Part shown: one piece after another, positions 28,325 to 37,112 of the stretch
Position numbering within the stretch: the stretch's first letter is position 1
Layout: the number at the start of each line of letters is the position of its first letter
NCBI GenBank assembly: GCA_001897355.1
Contig: MKST01000005.1
Span: forward strand, 36,889-100,888
Reading direction: 5' to 3'
DNA length: 64,000 nucleotides
DNA from: Solirubrobacterales bacterium 67-14
GTDB lineage: Bacteria; Actinomycetota; Thermoleophilia; Solirubrobacterales; 70-9
Program-made: the position numbers and the translations under genes
Notes under the pieces: generated by a model
Database searches by the model: none
What the model saw: the letters and a program-made list of their open reading frames with translations, nothing else
What the model was told of the DNA's origin: nothing

Positions 28325-29881
28325 ATGGCACTCGACTCGTTCATTCCGGCCTGGCTGAGAAACCGGTCCTCGAAACCGGAGGTCGAGAAAGGGGAAAGGA
28401 GCCCCAAGCCGCAGAGCGAGGACGAGGGACGCGAGACGGCCCCGACGCTCAACGGGGCATCTGCGAACGGTTCCGGGACCGCGACACCCTCGGCGGACTT
28501 CGACTCGCCATCCCCGGACTACGACTCGCCGCCGCCCCGCGAGAACATGCTCTCCGCCGAGGAGGAGCTCAGGGCCCGCCGGGAAGAGATCGTGCGGATG
28601 GAAGAACGTGCCCTGCGCGACCTGGAATCGGCCCAGACCCGGCTGCGTGAGGCCGATCGCCGAGCCGAGCTGGCGGCCGAGAGAGAACGACGGCTCGCCG
28701 ACGCCGAATCGCAACTCGAGGCGACCCGGGAAGCCCGGCTGGCTGCACTCGAATCCATCTCGGGCCTGACCCGGGCCCAGGCCAAGGAAGCTCTGGTGAA
28801 GGAGGTCGAGGAGGAAGCGACCCGTCAGGCCGGGCTCGCGGTGAGGCGGATCGAGGAGGAAGCCCGCCTCGACGCGGAACGCCGGGCCCGCGGCATTCTC
28901 GCCGTGGCCATGCAGCGGCTCGCCTCGACCCAGTCGATCGAATCGAACACCTACACGCTCCACCTGCCGAGCGAAGACATGAAGGGACGGATCATCGGCA
29001 AGGATGGCCGCAACATCCGTGCCCTGGAGAACCTCACCGGGGTCGACATCATCATCGACGAAACGCCCGAGACGGTGGTCATCTCCAGTTTTGACGGGGT
29101 ACGGCGGGAGATCGGGCGGCTCACCTTGGAGAAGCTGATCGAGGACGGGCGCATCCACCCGGCCTCATGTGAGGCGGCCTACGAGGAAGCGGCGGCCAAG
29201 GTCGACGACGTGATGATCGAGGCGGCCGAATCGGCCATGCTCGACGCGCGAGTGACCGGGCTCCATCCGGAACTGGTGCGTTTGCTCGGCAAGCTTCGCT
29301 TTCGCACCAGCTACAGCCAGAACGTGCTCAGCCACCTGGTCGAGTGCGCCAACCTGGCCGCGTTGATGGCGGTGGAACTCGGCGCCTCGGTCGAGGTCGC
29401 CCGGCGGGCGGCCCTGCTTCATGACATCGGCAAGGCGGTGAGCCATGAGGTGGAGGGAACCCACGCCGCGGTCGGTGCCCGCCTGGCCCGGCGCTACGAC
29501 GAGGTGGACGCGATCACCCACGCGATCGAAGCCCACCACAACGAGGTCGAGCCGGTGACCGTCGAAGCGGTGATCGTGCAGGCGGCAGACGCTCTGTCCG
29601 GCGCCCGGCCCGGCGCCCGTGGCGACTCGCTCGAGCAATACGTGACCAGGCTCGGCGACCTCGAGGAGATTGCGCTGCGACAGGACGGTGTGAAGAAAGT
29701 CTTCGCGATGCAGGCCGGGCGGGAGATCCGGATCATGGTCGATCCGGAACAGGTCGATGACGACGCAACCGCACTGATCTCGCATGAAATAGCAGCGGCG
29801 ATCGAGCGGGAAATGGAGTACCCAGGCCAGATCCGGATCACCGTGATCAGGGAACTTCGTTCGACCCGGATAGCCCGGTAG
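28325..29881 (+). CDS. rny: Ribonuclease Y lacking the N-terminal membrane anchor
   Basis: RNase Y is an endonuclease that starts mRNA decay. The 518 residues contain a long coiled coil (about 75-200), a KH domain with GKDG at 225-228 (RIIGKDGRNIRALENLTGVD), and an HD domain with H366-D367 in LLHDIGKA. The tail EMEYPGQIRITVIRE is typical. Canonical RNase Y begins with a transmembrane helix. Here residues 1-74 are hydrophilic and low-complexity, with only a short possibly amphipathic start (LDSFIPAWLRN). An in-frame TGA six bases before the ATG rules out a longer N-terminus. The enzyme is probably cytosolic or weakly membrane-associated. Confidence 0.94.
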   Translation: MALDSFIPAWLRNRSSKPEVEKGERSPKPQSEDEGRETAPTLNGASANGSGTATPSADFDSPSPDYDSPPPRENMLSAEEELRARREEIVRMEERALRDLESAQTRLREADRRAELAAERERRLADAESQLEATREARLAALESISGLTRAQAKEALVKEVEEEATRQAGLAVRRIEEEARLDAERRARGILAVAMQRLASTQSIESNTYTLHLPSEDMKGRIIGKDGRNIRALENLTGVDIIIDETPETVVISSFDGVRREIGRLTLEKLIEDGRIHPASCEAAYEEAAAKVDDVMIEAAESAMLDARVTGLHPELVRLLGKLRFRTSYSQNVLSHLVECANLAALMAVELGASVEVARRAALLHDIGKAVSHEVEGTHAAVGARLARRYDEVDAITHAIEAHHNEVEPVTVEAVIVQAADALSGARPGARGDSLEQYVTRLGDLEEIALRQDGVKKVFAMQAGREIRIMVDPEQVDDDATALISHEIAAAIEREMEYPGQIRITVIRELRSTRIAR

Positions 29882-29924
29882 CCGACAGGCAAAGAGTCCC
29901 CCGGAAAAGGTAGGATTCGCACCG

Positions 29925-30203
29925 ATGGAAATCAAGACCGTCTTCCTCATCTTCGGCATCGCTCTCGCCTGCTTCGCACTGATCGTCAGCTTCATCGGGC
30001 TGAGGGCCAAGAATTTCCCCAGCAAGGGCGCCCTGATCGGGCTGCTGTTGCTCGCCGTGGTCCTGGTCGGCGGCACCACCACCTTCGCGGTCAAGCTCTC
30101 GGTCGAAGAGCAGCACGAGCGCGAAGAGGGTCACGAAGGCCTCGGCGAAGAAAGCAAAGACGCCGCCGCCATCAAGATTGTCACCACTTCCCGGGACGCC
30201 TAA
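29925..30203 (+). CDS. Small two-helix membrane protein
   Basis: The family is not recognised. The 92 residues have two hydrophobic helices, about 5-26 (VFLIFGIALACFALIVSFIG) and 36-58 (ALIGLLLLAVVLVGGTTTFAV), joined by a short basic loop. A polar tail rich in Glu and His follows (EEQHEREEGHEGLGEE). It sits between rny and miaB on the same strand. A membrane protein next to a soluble RNase Y invites the idea of a membrane partner, but nothing in the sequence shows it. Confidence 0.65.
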   Translation: MEIKTVFLIFGIALACFALIVSFIGLRAKNFPSKGALIGLLLLAVVLVGGTTTFAVKLSVEEQHEREEGHEGLGEESKDAAAIKIVTTSRDA

Positions 30204-30242
30204 GCGCCGGGAAACCACGGCAGTTCTTCACCGGGCTTCACA

Positions 30243-30329
30243 GGTCTGGTGCCAGGGGTACCTTAAAAGTGACTCCTTAATCAGAGCGCGAAGCGCTCGT
30301 TACTTTTCAGGTACCCCTGGTGCCAGACC
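30243..30329. repeat. Large imperfect palindrome with GGTACC/GGTGCCAG arms
   Basis: The 28-base arms 30243-30270 and 30302-30329 are complementary at 25 of 28 positions. The centre holds a second small hairpin, AGCGC-GAA-GCGCT. Each arm includes CCAGGGGTACCT or its complement. The whole cruciform fills most of the 156-base gap between the small membrane protein and miaB. It looks like a REP/MITE-type palindrome; no open frame or transposase accompanies it. Confidence 0.75.
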
Positions 30330-30359
30330 CACACCTGTGCATGTAATCTCGGTTGCCTG

Positions 30360-31682
30360 ATGAAGAAGTTCCATGTCACCACCTTCGGGTGCCAGATGAA
30401 CGAGCATGACTCGGAACGGATGAAGGGCATGCTCACCTCGCTCGGGTACACGGAATCCGACCAGCGTGATGATGCCGATCTGATCCTGTTCAACACCTGC
30501 TCGATCCGTGAAAACGCGGACAACCGGTTCATCTCGCATCTGGGCGAGGCCAAGCGCCTGAAGGGTGAGGATCCGGAACGGATCGTCGGGGTCGGTGGCT
30601 GCTGGGCCCAGTCGGTCAAGGACGAGGTCTTCCGCCGTTTCCCGTTCGTGGACGTCGCTTTCGGACCCGGCCAGATCCACCGGCTGGCCGAGTTCCTGAA
30701 CTCCGACCAGCTGACCGCCCAGGGCTATTTCGAGTTCGAGGATTTCGCCGGCCACCTGCCCGCCCACCGGGCGCGGCAATTCCAGGGTTGGCTGCAGATA
30801 TCCCAGGGCTGCAACTGCGTCTGCTCCTACTGCATCGTGCCCTCGACCCGGGGCCGGGAGCAGAGCCGCGACCCCCAGGAACTCCTGCTCGAAGCCGAAA
30901 GGCTGGCTGCCGACGGCGTACGGGAGATCACCTTGCTCGGCCAGAACGTCAACTCGTACGGCCGGGACCTGCCGAAGGAGAGCCGGATCCGGTTCTCCGA
31001 CCTGCTCGGCATGATCGACCAGGTGGACGGCATCGATCGCATCCGCTACACGAGCCCCCATCCCAAGGACATGCGGGAAGACGTGATCGAGGCCCACGCG
31101 ACCCTGCCCGCGCTCTGCGAGCACATCCACCTGCCGCTGCAGTCCGGTTCCAGCCCGATCCTCAAGAAGATGCGCCGCACCTACACCCGCGAGCGGTACA
31201 TGGACCGGGTGACGATGATCCGCGAGAAGGTGCCCGACTGCGCCATCACGACCGACATCATCGTCGGCTTCCCCGGAGAGACCGAGGCGGACTTCGACCA
31301 GACCCTCGAGGTGGTCGAAGAAGTCGGCTACGACGGCGCCTTCACCTTCGTCTACTCACCCCGGCGTGGCACTCTCGCCGCCGAGATGGAAGACCAGGTG
31401 CCCCATCCGGCCAAGGTCGAGCGGATGGAACGGCTGGTCGAGGCGGTCCAGAGGCGTGCCAGGGAGCGTTCACAGCGCTTCGTCGGCCGCAGCATGGATG
31501 TCCTGGTCGAAGGCCCGAGCCGTAACGACCCGACCCGGATCCGTGGCCGCATCCGCCACAACAAGGCGGTCAACTTTGAAGGCACGGCCGAGCCCGGCCA
31601 GATGGTCGAGGTCGAGATCAGCGCCGCGACGTCGCAGACCCTGACCGGCACCGAGCGCCTGCTCAGCGGCATCGGCGTCTGA
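30360..31682 (+). CDS. miaB: tRNA-2-methylthio-N6-dimethylallyladenosine synthase MiaB
   Basis: MiaB is a radical-SAM enzyme that adds the methylthio group to i6A37 of tRNAs reading U-starting codons. The N-terminal UPF0004 domain begins KKFHVTTFGCQMNEHDSE and contains FNTCSIRENAD and VGGCWAQ, whose cysteines bind the auxiliary cluster. The radical-SAM cluster is C151-x3-C155-x2-C158 in GCNCVCSYCIVPSTRG. A TRAM domain (FVGRSMDVLVEG and following) ends the 440 residues. It has no clear Shine-Dalgarno. miaA follows 10 bases later, forming the complete ms2i6A pathway. Confidence 0.96.
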   Translation: MKKFHVTTFGCQMNEHDSERMKGMLTSLGYTESDQRDDADLILFNTCSIRENADNRFISHLGEAKRLKGEDPERIVGVGGCWAQSVKDEVFRRFPFVDVAFGPGQIHRLAEFLNSDQLTAQGYFEFEDFAGHLPAHRARQFQGWLQISQGCNCVCSYCIVPSTRGREQSRDPQELLLEAERLAADGVREITLLGQNVNSYGRDLPKESRIRFSDLLGMIDQVDGIDRIRYTSPHPKDMREDVIEAHATLPALCEHIHLPLQSGSSPILKKMRRTYTRERYMDRVTMIREKVPDCAITTDIIVGFPGETEADFDQTLEVVEEVGYDGAFTFVYSPRRGTLAAEMEDQVPHPAKVERMERLVEAVQRRARERSQRFVGRSMDVLVEGPSRNDPTRIRGRIRHNKAVNFEGTAEPGQMVEVEISAATSQTLTGTERLLSGIGV

Positions 31683-31692
31683 CCGTCCGGCG

Positions 31693-32604
31693 ATGAAGCC
31701 GGTCATTGCCCTTTTCGGCCCGACTGCAATCGGCAAGACCGGGGTAGCGATCGAGCTGGCCCGGATGCTTCGGGAGGGCGATGAGGATCCGGTCGCGATC
31801 AACTGTGACTCGATCCAGGTCTATGAGGGACTGGAGGTCATCAGCGGCGCGGCGTCGGAGGAGGACCAGCGGGAGCTCGAGCATCGCCTGCTCTCGTTCG
31901 TCCCGGTCACCGAGGAGTTCAGCGCCGGGAAGTTCGGGGAGGCGGCCCGGCGGGAGATTGACGCCGCCGTCGAATCCGGACGCCGTCCGATCCTGGTCGG
32001 TGGCACCGGCCTGTACCTGCGGGCAGCGCTCTCCGACCTGGAGATGAAACCACCGGTCGACAAGGACCTTCGTGAGCAGGTGGAGTCGGAAATAGCCTCG
32101 CGGGGAGCGGACGCGCTCCACGCCGAGCTGCCGGCGGAACTGGCCGAGCGGGTCCATCCAAATGACCGTAAGCGGATCGCCCGCCTGACCGAGTTGATCC
32201 GCGCGGGGATGGATCCGCATCCGGACCATCAGGGTGGTGGGGAGCTGTGGACTTCCTCGCTCCGGCACCCGACCGTGATGGTCGGGCTGGTCGAAGACGA
32301 CGAGGTTCTGACCGAGAAGATCCGGGCCCGGGTCGGTGCCATGGCTGCGAACGGAGCCGGGGAGGAGGCCGACCGGGCGATCGAGGCAGGTGCCTCGCGC
32401 ACCGTCAGGGCGGCGATCGGTTTCGACGAGTTCCGGGCCGGGGACCTGGAGCGGGTGGTCACGCTCCAGCGCCGGTATGGCCGCCGTCAAATGACCTGGA
32501 TGCGCCGTATGGAGGGGGTGGAAGTGGTCGACCGGACCGGGCTCGACGACCGCGAGGTCGCCGGCGAGATCCTCAGGCTCGCTGCAGCATCCGCAGCTTC
32601 CTAA
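31693..32604 (+). CDS. miaA: tRNA dimethylallyltransferase MiaA
   Basis: MiaA transfers a dimethylallyl group to N6 of A37 in tRNA, making the substrate of MiaB. It has 303 residues with the P-loop GPTAIGKT (9-16), INCDSIQVYEGLEVISG in place of the usual DS.Q.Y..LDIGTAK, and LVGGTGLYLRA. The C-terminal part has the YGRRQMTWMRR segment that follows RYA.RQ.TWFR in the family. It sits in the usual miaB-miaA-dapF order. Confidence 0.93.
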   Translation: MKPVIALFGPTAIGKTGVAIELARMLREGDEDPVAINCDSIQVYEGLEVISGAASEEDQRELEHRLLSFVPVTEEFSAGKFGEAARREIDAAVESGRRPILVGGTGLYLRAALSDLEMKPPVDKDLREQVESEIASRGADALHAELPAELAERVHPNDRKRIARLTELIRAGMDPHPDHQGGGELWTSSLRHPTVMVGLVEDDEVLTEKIRARVGAMAANGAGEEADRAIEAGASRTVRAAIGFDEFRAGDLERVVTLQRRYGRRQMTWMRRMEGVEVVDRTGLDDREVAGEILRLAAASAAS

Positions 32605-32620
32605 TACCTTGCCGGGTCGC

Positions 32621-33463
32621 ATGAAGTTCGAAAAGTGGCAAGCCCTCGGTAACGACTACGTCATCCTCGAAGCGGGCGACCTCCCCTGGGAGTTGACCGA
32701 ATTGAGGATCCAGCGGATCTGCGACCCCCACTTCGGGGTGGGCTCGGACGGGATACTCCTGCTCGCCCGTGCGACCGACCCGGCCTACGTGGCGGAGCTG
32801 AGGATCTTCAACCCGGACGGCTCGGAAGCCGAACTCTCCGGCAACGGCGCCCGGGAGGCGATCCTCTACCTGCGGCGCCACGGCTGGACCGACGCCGAGA
32901 CTTTCAGCATCCTCACCGCTTCCGGCCCGGTCACCCCGACCATCACCGACGAGCGGACCTGCTCGGTCGAGATGGGCCAGGCCTCGACTGCCTCGAAGGA
33001 TTTTCCCGACGGTGCACCTGACGGACTGGGAACCCTGACCTCCGGCGACCGTGACTGGAAGTTCCAGCACGTTTCGATCGGCAACCCGCAATGCGCGATC
33101 GAAGCGGGCGCCGATCTCGAAGAGCTCGACCTGGGCAAGATCGGACCCGGCATAGAACGCAACTCGCAGTTCCCGAACCGGACCAACGTCTCGTTCTTCC
33201 GAGTTTCCGGGTCGCGGGTTCGCGCCCGGATCTTCGAACGCGGGGTGGGAGAGACCCTTTCCTCCGGCACCGGCGCCTCCGGCGCCGCTGTGGCCGCTTA
33301 CCTGGCCGGTGCGCCCAGCCCGATCACCGTCGAACTCGACGGCGGTGAGCTGAAGGTCGACATCAGCCCCGAACTGGACGTGACCCTGACCGGCTGGGCC
33401 GAGCCGATCGCCGCGGGTGAGTTGGCACCTGAGATGATGGCCGCATTGGCCGACCTCGGCTGA
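32621..33463 (+). CDS. dapF: DapF-like diaminopimelate epimerase homologue with both catalytic cysteines replaced by serine
   Basis: The ATG at 32621 (MKFEKWQALGNDYVIL) gives 280 residues with the two-lobed DapF fold. Normal DapF epimerises LL- to meso-DAP with a Cys-Cys acid/base pair, Cys73 and Cys217 in Haemophilus. Here the first site reads NPDGSEAELSGNGARE with S73, and the second reads GETLSSGTGASGAA with S215 in the position before GTG. Both codons are TCC. The substrate-binding segments (GNDYV, NPDGSEAE, IGNPQC, ERGVGETL) are kept, so the site looks occupied but the chemistry changed. The gene order with miaA, an LL-DAP aminotransferase and hflX marks it as the dapF position. Whether it still epimerises DAP is open. 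Confidence 0.85.
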   Translation: MKFEKWQALGNDYVILEAGDLPWELTELRIQRICDPHFGVGSDGILLLARATDPAYVAELRIFNPDGSEAELSGNGAREAILYLRRHGWTDAETFSILTASGPVTPTITDERTCSVEMGQASTASKDFPDGAPDGLGTLTSGDRDWKFQHVSIGNPQCAIEAGADLEELDLGKIGPGIERNSQFPNRTNVSFFRVSGSRVRARIFERGVGETLSSGTGASGAAVAAYLAGAPSPITVELDGGELKVDISPELDVTLTGWAEPIAAGELAPEMMAALADLG

Positions 33464-33546
33464 TCCGGCCCGATCTTCCCGGGCCGTCAGAGCAGGCAGG
33501 TCGGCGACAGACTTCGAAAACGACCAAGACCGATGAAGGAGAAACC

Positions 33547-34716
33547 GTGGCGCTGACCGATCCATCCCGGCGACTGCAGGCGATGCCGCCCTACATGTTC
33601 GCCGAGCTCGAAAAGAAGATCGCCGCCAAGCGGGCCGCAGGCATCGACGTGATCAGCCTCGGGATCGGCGATCCCGACCATCCGACCTACCCGCATGTGG
33701 TGAGGGCGATGCAGGAGGCGGTCGCGGACCGGGCCAACCAGAACTACCCGAGCAACCGTGGCCGCGAAGAGTTCCGCCGGGCCTTTTCCGAGTTCTACCG
33801 GGATCGGTTCGGGGTCGAGATCGACCCCGAGAACGAGGTGATCCCGGCGATCGGCGCCAAGGAGTGCATCTACAACCTCTGCTTCGCCTTCCTCGACCCG
33901 GGCGACGTCGCGCTCGCCTCCGATCCGGGCTACCCGGTCTACACCGGTGGCCCGATCCTGGCCGGCGCCGAGGCGGTGCTGCTGCCGCTCAAGGAGCGGT
34001 TGGGCTTCGCCCCCGACCTCGACGCGATCGACGCGACGACGGCCGAGCGCGCCCGCCTGCTCTTCCTCAACTACCCGAACAACCCCTCCGGGGCGATCGT
34101 CCCCGACGGCTTCTTCGAACAGGTCGTCGAGTTCGCGCGGAAGAACGAGATCCTGGTCGTCCACGACAATGCCTACTCGGAAACGACCTACGACGGCTAC
34201 GTCGCGCCGAGCTTCCTCGCCACCCCGGGCGCCAAGGAGGTCGGGGTCGAGGTGTTCTCGCTCTCCAAGGGCTACAACATGACCGGCTGGCGGGTCGGAG
34301 CGATCCTCGGCAACGCTGACGCGATCTCGACCTACTGGCGGCTCAAGACCAACGTCGACTCGGGCCTCTTCGAGGCGATCCAGCTGGCCGCAGTCGCCGC
34401 CCTCGAGGGTCCGAGCGGGCCGCTCGAGGAAATGAATGCGATCTACGCCCGCCGCCGCGACCTGGTGGTCGACACCCTGCGGACGATCGGGGTCGACGTC
34501 AAGAGCCCCAAGGGCACGATCTACGTATGGGCGCCGGTGCCGGAGGGCTACACCTCGACCAGCTTCTGCGAGAAGGTGCTGGAAGAGGCCGCAGTCGTGA
34601 TCTCACCCGGCTCGATGTACGGGCGCAGCGGCGAAGGGTACTTCCGCATCTCGCTGACCACCCCGGACGAGCGCCTCAGCGAGGCGCTGGAGCGGATGCG
34701 CGAGCACCTCGCCTGA
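33547..34716 (+). CDS. dapL: LL-diaminopimelate aminotransferase-like class I/II aminotransferase
   Basis: A 389-residue PLP-dependent fold type I aminotransferase starting with GTG after AAGGAG. The opening RLQAMPPYMFAELEKKIAAK and VISLGIGDPDHPTYPHVV are typical of the LL-DAP aminotransferases that convert tetrahydrodipicolinate directly to LL-DAP. The PLP lysine is K241 in SLSKGYNMTGWRVG, with the asparagine in NYPNNPSGAI and an arginine in YFRISLTTPD. It follows the dapF homologue by 83 bases. A different aminotransferase specificity is possible, but the neighbour supports DapL. Confidence 0.8.
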   Translation: MALTDPSRRLQAMPPYMFAELEKKIAAKRAAGIDVISLGIGDPDHPTYPHVVRAMQEAVADRANQNYPSNRGREEFRRAFSEFYRDRFGVEIDPENEVIPAIGAKECIYNLCFAFLDPGDVALASDPGYPVYTGGPILAGAEAVLLPLKERLGFAPDLDAIDATTAERARLLFLNYPNNPSGAIVPDGFFEQVVEFARKNEILVVHDNAYSETTYDGYVAPSFLATPGAKEVGVEVFSLSKGYNMTGWRVGAILGNADAISTYWRLKTNVDSGLFEAIQLAAVAALEGPSGPLEEMNAIYARRRDLVVDTLRTIGVDVKSPKGTIYVWAPVPEGYTSTSFCEKVLEEAAVVISPGSMYGRSGEGYFRISLTTPDERLSEALERMREHLA

Positions 34717-34724
34717 TGCCGAGT

Positions 34725-34773
34725 GCCGAAGTAAGGAAAGTTGGCAACTATCGCCAACTTTCCTTACTTCGGC
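34725..34773. terminator. 21-bp perfect inverted repeat between convergent genes
   Basis: Arms 34725-34745 and 34753-34773 are perfectly complementary, with a 7-base loop. The arm core is AGTAAGGAAAGTTGG. It fills the 56-base gap between the aminotransferase and the convergent SDR gene, and its last base is the final base of the SDR stop codon. It lacks a T-tract. A bidirectional terminator is the simplest reading. The AT-rich arms stand out from the GC-rich surroundings. Confidence 0.7.
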
Positions 34774-35777
34774 TAGCCGGGTAGACGGCCTTCGGCTTCG
34801 AGGGTCTGGCGGAGGCCGGACTTGAGGTCGCGGGGGTGCCAACCCAGTTCCGACTTGGCCTTGGCGGCGTCGGCCCAGAAGGTGACGCCGTCGGCCGACT
34901 TGATCAGTTCGGCCAGGTTCGGCGGCTGGCCCATGACCTTGCCGACCAGCGGTCCGATCGGGCGCAGGGCCTTGAGCATCGCGGTCGGCATGCTCCGCTT
35001 CGGCACCTTGCGACCGGCCAGGGCACCGACTTCCTCCAGCACGCCACGCATCTCGTAGTTGCCCTCGTTGAGGATGTAGCACTCGCCGACTTCGCCCTTG
35101 TCGAGGACCAGCGCCAGCCCTGCGGCGATGTCGTCGACATAGGTGAGGCCGGTGCCGAAATCGGGGAAGGGAACCATCGGCAGCTTGCCGTCGAGGAACT
35201 GGTTCATCGTGTTGCCGAGCTCCGAGTGGTCCTGGGGGCCGTAGACACCGGCCGGCTGGGCGATCACGCAGGGCAGGTCACGGGTCTTGATCAGGTTGAG
35301 GGCGACCTGATGGGCCTCGTACTTGGTCTCTTCGTAGACCGACGTGAAATCAAGCCCCTGCGGGTCGTCGAGGTCGGGTCGGCGGAAATCCTCGGTCGCC
35401 ACCTCGCGGTGGGTGTTGCCGAAGATCGCACAGGTCGAGACGTAGAGGATCCGGGGGATGCCGGCTTCGAGCGCTGCCTCGAGGGTGTTTGCGGTGCCTT
35501 CCACATTGGCCTTGCGCAGCACCGGGATCCTCTCCTTCGGGATCCCGACCTCGTAGAGGGCGGCGTTGTGGAGCAGGGCGTCGTGGCCCGCCATCTGCTC
35601 GGCCAGGCGGGGGCGGCTGGAGAGATCGCCATCGACCAGGGCACAGCCCATCGATTCGAGGTCGGCGGCCTTGGAGCGGTCGCGGACCAGGCAGGTCAGT
35701 TGATGGCCCTGGTCGACCAGATGCCTGGCCGTCGCCCCGCCGATGAATCCCGTCGCTCCCGTCATGAAGATCTTCAT
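34773..35777 (-). CDS. NAD-dependent epimerase/dehydratase (extended SDR)
   Basis: A 334-residue extended short-chain dehydrogenase. The N-terminal Rossmann motif is MTGATGFIGGATARHL. The catalytic elements are YVSTCAIFG (Ser) and the Y-x3-K motif in SVYEETKYEAH. IAQPAGVYGPQDHS follows, as in dihydroflavonol-reductase-like and NDP-sugar epimerases. The substrate is unknown. It is convergent with dapL and divergent from hflX, 44 bases away. Confidence 0.85.
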   Translation of the reverse strand: MKIFMTGATGFIGGATARHLVDQGHQLTCLVRDRSKAADLESMGCALVDGDLSSRPRLAEQMAGHDALLHNAALYEVGIPKERIPVLRKANVEGTANTLEAALEAGIPRILYVSTCAIFGNTHREVATEDFRRPDLDDPQGLDFTSVYEETKYEAHQVALNLIKTRDLPCVIAQPAGVYGPQDHSELGNTMNQFLDGKLPMVPFPDFGTGLTYVDDIAAGLALVLDKGEVGECYILNEGNYEMRGVLEEVGALAGRKVPKRSMPTAMLKALRPIGPLVGKVMGQPPNLAELIKSADGVTFWADAAKAKSELGWHPRDLKSGLRQTLEAEGRLPG

Positions 35778-35821
35778 GGACGGCAGCGTAGCGCGGGGCC
35801 GCGTTATCTAGCATGGAGTAG

Positions 35822-37090
35822 GTGACCGAGTCAGTCGAGAGTTCGAAAACCCGCCGGGCGAAACAGCGGGCCCTGATGATCGCCGTGGACACCACCGGCG
35901 ATACGACCCTGGACGAACTCGGTGAGCTGCTCCGCACGGCCGGCGTGGCCACGGTCGGCGAGGTGATCCAGCGTCGCAGCGAACCGGACCCTGACCGCTA
36001 CTTCGGCCAGGGCAAGCTGGAGGAAGTCAGGGAAGAGGTCAAGCGGACCGGCGCCAACCTCGTCGCCTGTGACGACGAACTGGCCCCACGGCAGGAACGC
36101 AACCTGGAAGCGGCCCTGGAAGTGCCGGTGATCGACCGGACCGCGACGATCCTCGACATCTTCGCCGACCACGCCCACTCGGCCGAGGGCAAGCTGCAGG
36201 TCGAGCTGGCCCAGCTCGAGTACAACCTGGCCCGCATGCGCGGCCTCTGGACCCACCTCGAACGCCTGGGCGCCGGGATCGGCACCAGGGGACCGGGCGA
36301 ATCCCAGATCGAGACCGACCGCCGCCTGGCCCGCGACCGGATCGCCATGCTCAGGCGCCGCCTCCGCCACGTCGAGCAGAACCGAGGCGTGATGAGGGCG
36401 AGGAGGCAGGACTCGTCGCTGCCCCAGGTCGCCCTGGCCGGTTACACCAACGCCGGCAAGTCGACCCTCCTCAACGCCCTGACCGGAGCCGAGGTCAGTG
36501 TCGGCGACCGGCTCTTCCACACCCTCGACCCGACCACGCGGGCCTTCGAGTACGAGGGACGGCGCTACCTGGTGACCGACACGGTCGGCTTCATCGAGAA
36601 GCTGCCACATCAACTGGTCGAAGCCTTCAAGGCCACCCTGGAGGAAACCGTGCTGGCCGACCTGATCCTCCACGTGGTCGATTCCTCCGCCGGGGATGAA
36701 CGGATGGAGGCCGAGATGGCCGCGGCGGACGAGGTGCTGGGCGAGATCGGCGCCGGCGAGAAGCCGCGGCTCCTCGTCCTCAACAAGATCGACCTGCTGG
36801 ACGAGGCACAACGGGCCGAGGTGCGGATCGCGCATCCGAAGGCGGTCCAGGTCTCGGCCGTGACCGGGGAGGGCCTGGATCAGCTCAAGGTCGAGATGGA
36901 ACGGGCCTTCGAGGAGACGATGGCCCCGGTGGAACTGCTGGTGCCCTACTCCGAGGGTGCTCGCTTGCACGAACTCCATGAGGTGGCCGGTAAGGTCGAA
37001 CGCGAGGACGGTCCCGAAGGCGTCCTGGTCAAGACCCGGCTGCCGCTGGGCGAGATGCATCGCTTCGCCGACCTCGTGACCACCAGCTAG
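35822..37090 (+). CDS. hflX: GTPase HflX
   Basis: HflX is a ribosome-associated GTPase that splits stalled 70S ribosomes. 422 residues starting with GTG. The N-terminal nucleotide-binding domain has RYFGQGKLEEVREEVKRTGAN and IDRTATILDIFADHAHSAEG. The helical linker with LARMRGLWTHLERLGAGIGTRGPGE is diagnostic. G1 is GYTNAGKS at 207-214, with the switch in DPTTRAFEY, G3 TDTVGF and G4 NKID. It ends the miaB-miaA-dapF-hflX run. dut follows after 22 bases. Confidence 0.95.
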   Translation: MTESVESSKTRRAKQRALMIAVDTTGDTTLDELGELLRTAGVATVGEVIQRRSEPDPDRYFGQGKLEEVREEVKRTGANLVACDDELAPRQERNLEAALEVPVIDRTATILDIFADHAHSAEGKLQVELAQLEYNLARMRGLWTHLERLGAGIGTRGPGESQIETDRRLARDRIAMLRRRLRHVEQNRGVMRARRQDSSLPQVALAGYTNAGKSTLLNALTGAEVSVGDRLFHTLDPTTRAFEYEGRRYLVTDTVGFIEKLPHQLVEAFKATLEETVLADLILHVVDSSAGDERMEAEMAAADEVLGEIGAGEKPRLLVLNKIDLLDEAQRAEVRIAHPKAVQVSAVTGEGLDQLKVEMERAFEETMAPVELLVPYSEGARLHELHEVAGKVEREDGPEGVLVKTRLPLGEMHRFADLVTTS

Positions 37091-37112
37091 AGGTCGTCTA
37101 GAGTGCCGGGCG

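Noticed and set aside
33466..33486. CGGCCC/GGGCCG inverted repeat after the dapF homologue as a terminator.
   Set aside because: The stem is only 6 bp with a 9-base loop and no T-tract; too weak to list as a feature in such GC-rich DNA.
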